Shown: piece after piece, positions 24,041 through 35,900 of the stretch
How the letters are laid out: each line of letters begins with the position of its first letter
How positions within the stretch are numbered: the stretch's first letter is position 1
Assembly (NCBI GenBank): GCA_027382625.1
Contig: JAJKFJ010021522.1
Coordinates: 62,001 to 126,000 of the forward strand
Direction of reading: 5' to 3'
DNA length: 64,000 nt
Origin: Tetmemena sp. SeJ-2015
Taxonomy: Eukaryota > Ciliophora > Spirotrichea > Sporadotrichida > Oxytrichidae
Notes under the pieces: model-generated
Database searches by the model: none
What the model saw: the letters and a program-made list of their open reading frames with translations, nothing else
Told to the model about the DNA's origin: nothing
Program-made: the position numbers and the translations under genes

Positions 24041-25300
24041 TCATTCCTCATTCAAGAAATTAAAATCAATAGGCTTGTTAACGAGCCAATACTGCTCTTT
24101 CTCATTAAGTTGCTCCAAATCTTCAATAAAAGCCTTAATTGGTAAGTCCTTTTTGCCTTGCTTGTTTCTCTTCTTCATCTCTGCCACTGACTTAATTGAA
24201 AGGAATAAAATATTTTACTAGATAAATAAAATGGCAGATTCTTCAACTTAGAAGGAGCTAAATTTTCCTCCAACTTATCTTCAAGGATAGCTGTAGCAGA
24301 AGAAAAGCCGTCTGAAGTTTAGAAAATGTAGAATTTTCTCGCATCAGCAAAATTAGTAGGCCTTGCTCGCCACACCTTCATAAACTCCTGTAGTTAATAA
24401 TCCCAAGAAAGGTCAATTCTCAGAGGAATCGATGACAAATCCTTCCAATTGAAATTCTCACTCTCAGCCTAAATAAAGTTAAAAGATCATATATGAAATT
24501 AGTACATGAATTTAAAGGAAAGTAAAGATGTGCTTGAAGATCTCCATCTAAGACATTATCATAATTTAAATGATGAAACTATTATTGAAACTAGCTTCTT
24601 ATTCATAAAGAATATTCTCTTTATGTTGTCTAAATTATCAGCATAGTTGTAGAACCTAAAGATTTATTCCTTTCCACCTCTTAAAAGCATTCTTTCAACC
24701 ACTCTTACTTTCAAAATGTCTTCCACTAAAGAAGGTATAAAATTTAAAAGCTAATTTTTACAGTTCATCTTATCTAGGACATCTGAAACGATTTATTCAA
24801 GAAGCTGAGATGTGAAGTCTAGTAAGGCATCACTCAAATCCTCCACGATGTTTGGAATTTCCATAGTCAGAATAACTAGTTGCAAGAACGTGGTCCTCAG
24901 CTCTACTGGAAGAAAGTTGCTATGGAAAAGAGGCATCCTGAGCCACTCTTCCATAAACTTCATAAACTACAAAGGAATCATATTCATCACATCGTCAACC
25001 AGTATGTTATTCATTTCAATGTTGAATTTCTGCTGCTATTGGTTATTGTTCAAACTCAAATAATTGGGATTCCTTGAGTTATTTGCAAAGGCTTGATTGC
25101 CACCAAGTCTTGTACTATTCTAGGAAGAAGTTATAGATTGTCTGTTTGTTGTTGTTGCCCCACCAATAGTTACTGAGTCTCTCTTAGTCGAGGACTCATT
25201 TCCATAGCTAACTATAAAATAATTAACTTGGCTTCTAGATGATGAGATCTCCAGAGAAAGCCCATCGTTTCTTTGCTTATTAGGATTGAAGTTATTTTGC
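24041..25300 (-). CDS. Unidentified protein, helical
   Basis: The minus strand reads an N-terminal Asn/Ser/Gln-rich region (about 25,290-25,030). An amphipathic, Leu-rich middle follows (MIPLQFMKFMEEWLRMPLFH, LVEDILKVRVVERMLLRG). The C-terminal part includes WKDLSSIPLRIDLSWDYQLQ and ends ...LVNKPIDFNFLNEE before TGA at 24,041-24,043. Interruptions occur at about 24,480-24,570 and 24,195-24,225; the latter may be an intron ending in AG. I recognise no family. The RIDLSW stretch faintly recalls COMM-like domains, but that is only an impression. The start is not fixed: the frame is open upstream to about 25,310, where AT-rich sequence begins. Confidence 0.55.
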
Positions 25301-25604
25301 TAGCGATAAAGAAAATATATTTAGGCGGAAAGTGAAAATTTAATAAGCTTCAATAACAGATTAGCTATAATATAGTTCAGAATAAAGTTAAATCTTATAT
25401 TAAGACTTCTTTCGCTTATAATATAGAAGTGAGCACTTCAACAAAGCTACAGGTATTTAAATTATGCTAAATCATATAATATTAAAATTATTTAATTGGG
25501 ATATTTTTACACTCATTAATTTATCAATTTTTATTTAATTTATAACTTCTTTTCATTATCTGGTAATCTCACAGTAATAATGCACAGATAATAAATATAA
25601 AATT

Positions 25605-28600
25605 TCAATCATTTTGTCTAAACTCAGTGGATTCCTCATCAATTTTAGAGAGAACAGACCTAATTTGGGCAGCTAATTATTCTTCTAACTTGATCTAAGT
25701 CTCATCATCTAAATTGTGCTTCTCACAGAACTTTTGTGCTAAATCCTTAGCCGAGTCTCCTTCGTAGACTACAATTCTCTCAGAAGACTCCTCTCCAAGA
25801 TTTATATCTATAAAAAGCAAAGGCTACTCATCCTTCTTGTGCTATTTATGCGATTAAGTATTATTATTCTATGCTTGACTTTAGGAGGAAGTCTGATTCG
25901 ATTACTTCGAAAGCGAGTTATCAATATGATTTGTAATAGCGTCATTGTGATGACTTTGAGAGTACTAAACTACTTCTTGAGACTCTTGGTACTGCTCACT
26001 CTGATAATTAGCAACTTAATTGCTTTGGAGGTTTTGATGAGATGACTGATTGCTAGTGGGATTAAAGGCTCCTATTGAGCTCTTATTTTAAGTGTAAGTT
26101 CCATTATACTTTTAACTTGCCGCTGATCTATGAGAGTATTGAGCACCTCTGTAGCTATTTTATCCTGAAAATTCAGAAGCTTATCTAGAAAGGTGAGTGC
26201 CATTTAAGTTCTTCTGAGTCATAAATTTAAATCATCATTAAAATTAAGATGGAATAATTAGCTTAGTTTATTCTTAGAATTACTCTGATTAAGAGTATTG
26301 AGTTTTTAGGATGAAGATTAGTTATTCAGTATAATGCCTCTTTCAGTTTGCTTTTTAATTCTATCTCTTTCCTCCCTTGCTCTCTTTAGTCTTTCAACAT
26401 CTTTTTGGACATATTTATCCTCAATTAGTGGTCTCTCTGAGAGTTGTGCCGATGCGGGAAGCTGTTCTGACAAGAATTAGGTTCTGTTTTTATTAGGAGC
26501 AAAAACACACTCTTCTCTTGCTTTCTCAAACTCTATTTCCTCAGTAGTTCTATCAATCTTGGGTTTCATTTGTAGCCTCTTTGCCAAGTTATACAAGTCA
26601 CTGCATCTATCGCCAGTTTGAGAGAATTCTCTCGTTCTTGATTTAGAAGCCTCAGCTCTAGGTGGTGCTAATGAACTCCTGCTACCCCCAAAGTTTGTAG
26701 TCTGAGAGAACATCTAACTTTGAAAAAAAATAAATCTTCTGCTTTAGGAAGTCTCTCTCACATTTGGCTTAAAAGTGCATTCCTTCATCTCTTCTTTTTC
26801 AAGAACTTGCTTCGCATTCTATCTCCACTCATCCTTATTTCCTTGGGCAGCAAGCCATTCGAATGTTGAAATCTTTTCTTCATTAACCTGTTCGGCTAAT
26901 TTTTGTCTGTATTAGCTAGCTATTACTTCTGTTTTCTTGCTTAGCTATGGCTTGAATGCATGGTCCTATTTAAGAAATTAATAAAGAATCAAAAGCTATT
27001 TGGCTTGCAACTTTTTCTCTTGAAGCAACTTCCCAACATGCTAAATCCTGTTTACAGACAACAAGTCAAACTATCTGTGGACCACCTATAGATCTTCACT
27101 TCTAAGGCAAAACTAGCCTTTCTTGTTGAAGAAACCAACTGAATTTTAATCAATGTGCTGCTATTCATCCTCTGCTGGAACCACACTTATCCTCTTGTAA
27201 TCAGAAATTTTCACTATAGCCATCAACAGAGTGCGCAAATCTTCGCTCACAATTGAGTCTCTTTGATCACCTTCTAAGACTCTCCAAATATCATACAGTA
27301 GAACTCTCTCATTGGAATCTGAATTAGCAGATTACTCAGAGCAAAATCCCATAGCAACAAGGAGCTGCTTCATTTACAAGTAATTGATCTCTCTAGGGAG
27401 TGGTTCAATTTGCAAGAGCTCTATTAAAGCTTGCTGAAATTCCCTCTGAAATTTCTAGACAACAAGTTTCTAAGACTCTTTATTGACTTGCTTTTCTGGT
27501 TACTTGTAAATCTCCTTTTCCTTTTGCTGAAGCTTTGCCTTTCTTCTGAATGCTTCTTCATAGAGAGCATCTTGTGCTGGCCTATCGCGCTATATATCTT
27601 TTGACTTCTTATTGATTTAAGGCTGAAAAGTGTATTCTGATTGGCTGGAGCCTTTTTAAGCTGAATTCTAGAGCTTATTGTTCAGACCAGAGAGACGAGT
27701 GACGCTTGTATTTTCTTTGTTTCTATTCAATTGCTGATTTACCTTTACCTGGTCTACTCCTACAACTTAATCTTCTCTATTCTAGGAATTTATTCTTTGC
27801 TATTTCTATTCAAGTAGTCTTCTGGACTTATCGTTCACATAAGTGCTTCTGATAGTTGAAGATAGCTAGGACTTCACATTTTCTTCCACTCTCTCAGACT
27901 ATAGTCATCTAAAAACAAATTTGATCCAAATGCTAAAATAAATTTTAATAGATAAGGGTGAAAATTATTTTAAAACATGAAATGAAAGAACATGTCGCAT
28001 TTCATTTATTAAGAAATTTTTGTAACTAAGTTCTATCGATACTTTTGTTTCTTTAGTTCTTCAAATCTTCTCTAATCTTGTAAAAATTGATCAATACTTC
28101 TAGGTTCAACTTAGTCATTTCTTTTTCGAGTTGCCATGTCTGGCCTGAACTTGCACTCTTCTATCTCTTTCTATTCTTTTTCTTCCTTCATGATGTGGAT
28201 CTTTTGTCTTTTTCTCTCTTCAAACTACTATATCTTCATGGACAGCTCATTCACGTTCAATTTGTGCTAATTTTAGAGTCTTATCAAATCTTCCTAAGGA
28301 ATCAACAAATGAGCACCCTCTTCATTTCCAAGTTTTTAAACAAGCTAAATTATCAGTAAGTATTGTGACTATATTTTTACCTTTTAGTAAGCTCTGTTGA
28401 AATCGTTGTCTCTTTCTGGATCATCAGGTGATCTTCCTTAGTTTATCAAATTTGGGTTCCCCTGATTGCTCATACCTTTTTGATATTAATCTACCGATAA
28501 CATTAACTTTCTTGCTTTATCTTACCAGAGGATCGATTTTGCTTGTTAAGACTTCCACTTCTTTAGCCAAAGGAACTAGTTTGGCTCATAGCATTAGAAT

Positions 28601-29815
28601 TATAGCCTTGATACTGCTGCTGCTAGTGGCTTTGATAATTCTTGAGGTTGATATTCTCCCTTAGTGTCTGGTTACTATTTTAAGCATTTGGAGTATAAGC
28701 ACTCTGCACCTATCTCTGTTGGTTGTACTGAGATGTGTTTGACTGATTAGGGTTGTATGATTTGGGTGGACTCTCTTTCTGAAGTTAAGCATAGTGACTG
28801 TCGTTGGCGTTGTGCTGATTATTGAGATGGATTGGTGGCTGCTGAGAATGCTGAGTATTTCCATTCTAATCTTTGACTTGCTTCTTGTATTCACTAATTA
28901 CCATCATTTCATCAACATCTCCACAGTCAGTGTCAGACATGTCGTCACTCATACTTCTGCTGTCGTTGTGATGATGAATGATGAATGATGAATAATTGAG
29001 CATGTAAAAGAATAATCAATTTCCAACTTCTTTATAGAGATCAGACTTAATTAAACAACTCAAGCATTATTAAATAGGACTTCCAGAGGAAGATTAGAGA
29101 TCAGGAATTAGAGTGATTTAAATATTGCCCCATGGGTAGGTTTGACATTTAATACCCCTACCTGTCCCCCTCATAAATATGGGCTCATACGGGCTCCCTC
29201 GAATGCATCATCGTGTATCTTCTAGACTATGACTCACTGATCATGGGTCCCACCGATTGCCAAGATTTTATATTAATCACACATACATTACAATGTGTAA
29301 CTTACCAGAGGATCGATTTTGCTTGTTAAGACTTCCGCTTCTTTATCCAAAGGAGCTAGTTTGGCCCATAGCATTAGAATTATAGCCTTGAAACTGCTGC
29401 TGTAGTGGCTTTGTAATCTTGAGGTTGATATCTCCTAGAGTTTGGTTACTATTTTAAGATTGGAGTTAGCACTCTGTCCCTATCTCTACTGATTGAATTG
29501 AGATGTGTTAGACTGATTAGGGTTGTAGGATTTGGGTGGACTCTCTTTCTAGAGTTGAGAATAGTGACTGTCATTGGCATTGTGCTGATTATTGAGATGA
29601 ATTGGTGGTTGCTGATAATGCTGGGGTTTTTCACTCTAATCTTTGACTTGCTTTTTGTATTCACTAATTACCATCATTTCATCAACATCTCCACAGTCAG
29701 TGTCGGACATGTCGTCACTCATACTTCTGCTGTCGTTGTGATTTCTGGGGAAAGCTTAACGCTCTGGCTGGTTTGCAAAGCGAGGGGACTGTTGCTGCTG
29801 CTCGTAGTATTGCAT
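25605..29815 (-). CDS. Probable ciliary protein with C-x-F-x-P repeats
   Basis: ATG at 29,815 (MQYYEQQQQSPRFANQPE) begins an acidic segment with CGDVDEMMVISEYKKQVKD. Gln/Asn-rich sequence follows, then an intron starting at about 28,525. The body carries recurring motifs typical of a ciliate/flagellate axonemal family: EECKFRPDMATRKRND, EYTFQPQINKK, DHAFKPQLSKK, ECTFKPNVRE and ECVFAPNKNRT, with long helical stretches between them. The C-terminal domain reads PLLFIDINLGEESSERIVV, then KFCEKHNLDDETQIKLEE, and stops at TGA 25,605-25,607. The IES at 27,899 is placed exactly. Another discontinuity with TGA lies near 26,220, where a second ATG makes two genes possible. The first coding segment is duplicated (see the repeat entry). 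The cilium assignment is family-level inference. Confidence 0.65.
27899..28032. other. IES, pointer ATAG (minus strand)
   Basis: CTAT (plus strand) at 27,899-27,902 and 28,033-28,036 flanks a 134-nt AT-rich insert. Excision joins ELKKQKYRQ to SERVEENVKSQLSS in frame, merging two otherwise separate open regions into one gene. Confidence 0.8.
28521..28972 (-). repeat. Duplicated coding segment, copy A
   Basis: This 452-nt block is a close copy of 29,301-29,742. Copy A keeps a full reading frame (SDDMSDTDCGDVDEMM through SLNKQNRSSG to the intron donor). It lacks the N-terminal MQYYEQ segment; the homology ends at 28,972, next to a short GATGAAT repeat. Confidence 0.9.
28973..29300. repeat. Dispersed repeat between the two segment copies
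   Basis: This is non-coding sequence between copies A and B. From about 29,041 to 29,270 it matches 57,369-57,600, starting TTAAACAACTCAAGCAT and including the more GC-rich CCCCTACCTG part. It begins with a small ATGATGA/ATGAATG tandem repeat. The unit is thus a dispersed germline repeat, probably wholly eliminated. No ORF or terminal repeats are apparent. Confidence 0.75.
29301..29742 (-). repeat. Duplicated coding segment, copy B
   Basis: This is a close copy of 28,521-28,972 that is contiguous with the true N-terminus (29,743-29,815). Several small deletions between about 29,415 and 29,460 break its frame, while copy A is intact there. A working gene could take its 5' part from B and its 3' part from A. 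Confidence 0.85.
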
Positions 29816-29942
29816 TTAACAAAAACGATTATTTATCTGTTGATAACTATTAAAATTTAATTCCATTTAAAATACTCATTATCTCCATCAAGTGAGGCAG
29901 AAGATATTATAAAAAGCATGTATGCAAGTGCTTTAAATATCA

Positions 29943-30995
29943 TCACATATTTTTATTAACAACGTAGTTAAAGTAAATCACAAAAGCAAAAAGTATCCCA
30001 GAGGAAACGAAAAAAGCATCTGAGGTCATCATCACAAATTCATGATTGAATTTATCAAGTAAGTTCTAAAAGGGCTCACGGCTTTCTTTTGGCAGATTCA
30101 TACTAAGCTAAAGAATAGTTGAGAGGTAGTAAGTTCCCATTATCTAAGAATATTCTTAACTCAAAATATAAAGTCTTACAAAAGCAAAAATCAGGATAGA
30201 AGTGTTATAGGAAATCTTGATAGAGTAATCTTTCAGAATGTTCTTTAGCGAAACTAGCAGGTTTCTCATGAAGGATTGAATATTAAGTGCTATCTAAACT
30301 CCTATGAAGATGAGAGTAGAGTACTGAATAAGCATATTCCAATAAAATTCGTCCTCCTCTTTGTAAAAAGGAGCTTACTATAAAATGGCAAGTCTAAGAT
30401 AAAAAGAAAAAATTAGGATTGTTTGTTCTTGCTTACTGTTAGTCAATCTATAATTTTGAAAATATAGATTCCTTGATCCCTAAAAGCATTAATCGCAACA
30501 TAAATCTTACTTGGATAAACCTAATAATCCAAAAGATTGAAACTATTCTTCCTAGATAATTAAAAATATACAAAGATAAAATCCAAGTTTTCCCATGTAA
30601 GTGCCTCTATGAGATACTGCTTGTATCCATTTTATATGATCCTGAGTTTCGTGAGTATATTATTACTGCAGTGTTTCTAGCATTTTAATTTCTCGCTTAT
30701 CTCTAATAGACTATCCTCTGCATCTTTGATCTTTTGCAGCACTTATCTTTCTTGAGAGGCTTTTTGCGAGTCTTAAGAAATGGTTTAGAAGCTGAACCAT
30801 CGGGAGAAGTAGCCTCTATCATATCATTATTATTTTGTATAAGATTTACCTATTTTCTGTGATTTCGACTGACTTGAGGCTTTTAAGAGATTTCAATTTG
30901 AAAAGCAGCTTTTATTAGTCCTTTTTGTAGAATGCAATCTATGAAAGAGTATTGATCATTCGAGAGGAGTGGAATTCAAAGGAGCCGGATTTCAT
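29943..30995 (-). CDS. Unidentified membrane protein
   Basis: The minus strand gives MKSGSFEFHSSRMINTLSQ, then an intron (GTAAAT to AG, about 30,808-30,842). A charged coiled-coil-like part follows (DSLLEISEKLKCQK, LTWENLDFIFVYFQLS), then hydrophobic segments (YSTLIFIGVQIALNIQSF; TSILIFAFVRLYIL; DAFFVSSGILFAFVIYFNYV) before TGA at 29,943-29,945. Two to four membrane spans are likely, the last close to the C-terminus. The region near 30,400-30,540 is AT-rich and probably contains an IES. No family recognised. The frame is open upstream of the chosen ATG to about 31,050, so the start may lie further out. Confidence 0.5.
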
Positions 30996-31525
30996 GTTTG
31001 AAACTTCATCAGCAGTATCTGAGAATATAATTAAAAAGAGAAAGTAGCACTTGCAGTTTTATCTAGGTTTTCAATAAAGTAAACGTAGAATGAGTTTGTG
31101 CAAACAATTCAACAATTTAAAATAACTTAAAATGGTTATTACATACTGAAAGCTACTAACAAAAATGTGCTAAATTAAAGTTTCTCAATTTCTAAATCTA
31201 TTGATTAAGCTAATTATCAAAGCTTATTTTATTACTTTTTTTCTTCTATATTTCATTTTTAATTTAATCATAACAGAATTATGGAAATTTCTATAAAATA
31301 AATTTTAATGTTTTAGAGAGCGAAACTTTAAGGAAATATTTTCTATCTCTCGTAAATTCTCGAGTCTTTTGAAAAATAATTTAAGTTATGAAATGATTAG
31401 CAATTTATAATGTTAAAAAAATATATTGTTTTCCTTACTTAATTACTATATTTTTAAGTGTGTGCAAACAAAGCCTTGCATGAATAATATATTTTTGAAA
31501 GAGTTGAGAATGATGCCAATTAGAG

Positions 31526-32258
31526 TCAAGAATAAAATAATTCTAGTTGCGCATTGTTTGAGAACAATATTTCCTTAACCTTCTAGACAAAGGATTCCGC
31601 CGCATCATCAGCAATCTCTATGTACTTGAAGAACAGAATGTAAGATAAATAATTTTAAATTGAGATATCGCCAGAGCCCAATAAAGATGCACAAACTGTA
31701 ATAGAATTTAGTAAGTTTAAAGTCTTACCATAGTAAAATCACAGTCTTGTTTTTAGTTTAAAATAAAACTAATAAAATTATTAAAATTTAGTAATTAAGA
31801 ATAGAGTTTAAATCATTTCTTATCCCTTTTTATAAACTAACAACCACAATTATAATTTATAAATGCGTGGGTTGTAAAGCAAATGATATTTTAGTTTTCT
31901 TTGCTTTTGGAGAAGAAAGCAAATTCTTGATAAAAGCTATAGGTATAATATACATGAGTATGATGTGAACAGATTGGAAGAGCCACTTCCACACTATCAA
32001 AACCTCTCTAAACAAAATTTATATTCTTACCAAGATTTCTTACTTTGAATTATTGAGCTGCAAAATCTCTTATAGGAACATTACAAGCATAGTTACGCAG
32101 AGGCCGAACATTGTGCAGAAGATGTACTTGTTGAGTTTAGATTTCAATTCCTGGTCTTGGAATAAGTTGAAAGTCAGGAAGTAGATGGAAAAGCAGAAAG
32201 CTGCTCCAAACCAGAACAAGTCAATTACTCCCACATACAACAAACTCTAATTTTCCAT
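31526..32258 (-). CDS. Small membrane protein
   Basis: ATG at 32,258 starts MENQSLLYVGVIDLFWFGAA. It continues through two adjacent hydrophobic segments (FGAAFCFSIYFLTFNLF; FCTMFGLCVTMLVMFL), a GTAAG intron at about 32,030, another hydrophobic stretch (SVHIILMYIIPIAFI) and a basic loop. After an AT-rich break (about 31,740-31,860) the C-terminal part reads SYILFFKYIEIADDAAES and ends in TGA at 31,526-31,528. Three to four transmembrane helices are predicted by eye. It is the same strand as the preceding membrane gene. The family is unknown. The join across the 31.8 kb break is inferred from strand and composition only. Confidence 0.5.
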
Positions 32259-32264
32259 TAATTA

Positions 32265-32950
32265 TTTCAATTTATTACTATCATTATCGCAATTTAATTT
32301 TAAGGCTTTACATATCAAGTGAAGTATTAAAGATTCTATTTGTAATTTAATATGCTCATGATTTCATTTAAAAGCAAGAAGTTTTTATTTAAAAAAAATA
32401 AGCAAAAATAATCAATCGGTTGCATCAAAAGTAAGTGAAGTTTACTTTGTTTTTTTTTATAATTAAAGTTAATTTTCTGTGTTCAAAGACTAAATGACAG
32501 CTAATCTATGAAGGATTAAGTCAGCAACTTGTCAAAATGCTTTTCTAGAAAATAAAAAGTTGCAGAGTTTAATTACTGAAGATAACAGTAGATTAATTCT
32601 AAAATATGCAACAAAAAGAATATAAATTATCATTTTTTCAAATATAAATAAAATTAGCCTATATAAGATCTTGTAAAATGCTACTTCAAGCAAATCAAGA
32701 AAGCTAGACAAAAGTCAAAAGATTTTTCTCTAATCAAATGGAAGCTAAATTAACTTCCAAGTATCTAGTCCAAAGAAATTCAAATAAATTTATTCAAAAA
32801 AGCAAAATTTTTGAGGATTATAAAGGTTGTTTCTATTTAAAAAATATAAAATAATTTAAAGATAGATTTTGAATTGATGTAAATTTCATTTTCTATTGTG
32901 ATTGAAACTTTTTAAGAATTTGTTGATTATTTAAACTGAAATTATCTTCT
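32265..32950. other. AT-rich non-coding spacer
   Basis: Strongly AT-rich with no coding pattern on either strand. It separates the divergent minus-strand membrane gene and the plus-strand RME-8-like locus, so it may hold both promoters. No specific motif can be defended. Confidence 0.4.
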
Positions 32951-32967
32951 CTCTTCAATAAAGAGAA

Positions 32968-35900
32968 TACTGATAGTTAGCGAGAATGAGCTGCAGCTGT
33001 TTCCAATGAATCAATTACTGGAGAGAACGGATACGATTCCATTCAACGAGATCCAATAGATTCAACTCAACTCAAGAGATGACAAAGAATTCACCATCGT
33101 CACCAAGAACAATTCCTCTCACACCTTTTCCTGCAGGGAGAGGAAAAGATATTATTATTTGCTTTTAATTAAAGATTAATGACTGAAATCTACATCCACT
33201 ATGTAATTTTTAAATATGCTCACTCAAAGTTTTAGACTCCTTATAAGAGATAGAAAATCAACAACATCGATATCGGATTAGATGAGCTAGATGAAAATCT
33301 AAGCATCATACTTCAATATATTATTTACTATGATTAAAAATTAAATATTAAAACTTTAAGATATAGTGATTCACCAAGCTGACATATACCATGAGGAGGA
33401 TACTTCAAAACAAGCTACTCTCACAATCTACAACTCTCTAGTTGAATTCACCTACAAACAAAACTAATATGGAACTGTGGTCATAGAAGATAATAACTTT
33501 TCTGACGAATTGATTGGCTCCATCATCCGAAAGAACTCTAAATTAGAATCTGGTATAAGGTAGAGCATCAGAGAATAACAGTCATCAGTGCTTAGAACCC
33601 AAACTATCAAATCAGATGTAGCCAAAAAAGGAAACCTGAATGATGAAAACAAACTGGTATAATTTTAATTAAGACAAATCTTTATGTAATTTTTCTCTCT
33701 CATTAAAAAAAGTATGTAATTGAAATGTTGAAAAAATTTGATAAATTATAATAATCTTCTGTGTTGAATCATGATTTTTAATCTAAGCAATATTTAATAT
33801 TTTGTTGTCATAATTTGGAACTAAATTTAATTTCATAATAGTACTTTTCATAGAAATTGAAACAATAAGAACCTATGAGACTACGATGTATTTGCTGAAG
33901 CATGTAAGATATATTTAGATTACTTAATAACTAATCCTTTCAGAATGGGTCTATTATGAAGATAATCTTTGGATCTGTTGAAAGACTTAACAAAGCAGTG
34001 CAAACTATTCTCATAAGTTCAGAGGCTTATATGGGCTACAGCATTAATCATAAGAGAGAAGATGAAGTCTCGATGCTTCAAAATACCAAGAAACTCAAGG
34101 CTAAACCAATTCTTAGAATATAATTTTACTAAACAGGATACAGAGACCTAACTTCACTTTAACGAGTTCAAAATGTTCGAAGAATATTACTCTCCAAAAA
34201 AGTTCTGCGAGCCTATTTATAAAACAGAGGGACTCCTTCATTTGGATTGCAGCTTACCTCCAATCTTCGTTTATATAGAGGTAAATGAAGAGCAGATTAT
34301 TGTCATAGAAGCAGAGGGCAAAAGAGTAAGGTCACTTGGATATCTGCAAGAATTGAAGTTTATAGTAGTCAACGAGGACTAATTCAATAGATTATTTATT
34401 AGATAGAACGAGTTCGCTCTTTGCTTCATTAAAAAGGGAGGGTTTGTGCAGGAAATCTCTCTCAAATGTCAGAGTATGGAGGAACTAATTTGCTCAACTA
34501 TGTAATTAGTTTAACTTCTGCCAAATCCCTGGTACAATTTTAATTGAATGTATATATTAATATGCAAGTGATGATGCATCAACCAGATTTAAGTCTCAAA
34601 GTACAAGGATTACTGCAAGATGTGGATCCTGAATACGAATCTTCTGCTTTGAAAAGATATCAAACTCAATGCACCTATCTTTTTAACAAGCTAGATTCTC
34701 CGATGTCCAATACGAGTATTTAAAATAATGAAATCTTAAGGGCGCAGTTAGCTGATATGATGCTCTTAAATACAAACCTATCATAGTTGCCCAGACTTCA
34801 GTTTTCGGCAGTAAAAAGCTTTGCAGATACAATACTTAATGACATTAATCAGTAAACTTAATGATCTTTTAAATATACTTACAATGTTAAGCTTCTTTTA
34901 CCTTGACTTCGTTTTTTAATTCGAATGGGAACATGGAATGGAAGAAATATATGGAGATGAGGAAAGCTGTGACTCTGATATAGATGGGGAGCAGTCAGAG
35001 CAATCTTACTCCAGAGAAGACTCAGACTAGCCAGAGGAAAAGGAACACTCTTAAAATTCAGAGTATGATAGTGAAGATGATTTTCAACAAAGAAGCATTT
35101 AAAAGAATAATGCGAACATCATACAAAATGAAAAATTGAGTAAGAATAAAGTTAGTCTCTCATAAAATTTAATAGAGCATCAGAAGATAGTGGAGTTAAC
35201 TTCTTAGCTATCAAGATCTCTTTGTCTTCTGAAACTGAGTTTGAATTGTCCCTAGTTTTTCAAAGAACTTATCGAGGATCATAGTTCACTTTTAAGAAAA
35301 GTATCCATTTTTAGTTTAACTTTAATTTAGCTATTTTTGCTTTTGAAATCCTAAAACCCGACAATAGTCTTTATGGCATGTGACGCGATTGTTTCATTCA
35401 TATATGTAAATTATCACAGTTATTGATAATTAAAAAATAAGCATAGAATAACACATCGAACTAAATTAGTAGCGATAGAGATTTATAAACTCTATCCATA
35501 TTTTAATTTATTAATTAACACAACTCCATCCTAATCTAATTAAGATAAAAAAAATAAAAGATATTTAAACTTTCATAGTTTAACGTTCCTGAAATTATGA
35601 GATTATTAAAATTCTCTTCATAATTGTTATTTAGTATTTCAGCATAACAGAACAAAGACAGGAAACAGTAAATAAAAATCTACTGATGAGACATAAGCAT
35701 TACAACTTTTTCGATAAGCTAAAAAGAATACTTTTTTATTTTAAAGAAGACTTTTGACTCAGTTCAATTATTATGAAAGGACTTATAATTTGAGAAACAT
35801 TCAAGTTTTTAGCTTCCACTAAATTCTCATGGCATTAATTTCCAAGAGAAAAGAAACAACTCAATCAGAAGACTACATTTGGTTGATTGAAAATATCTAC

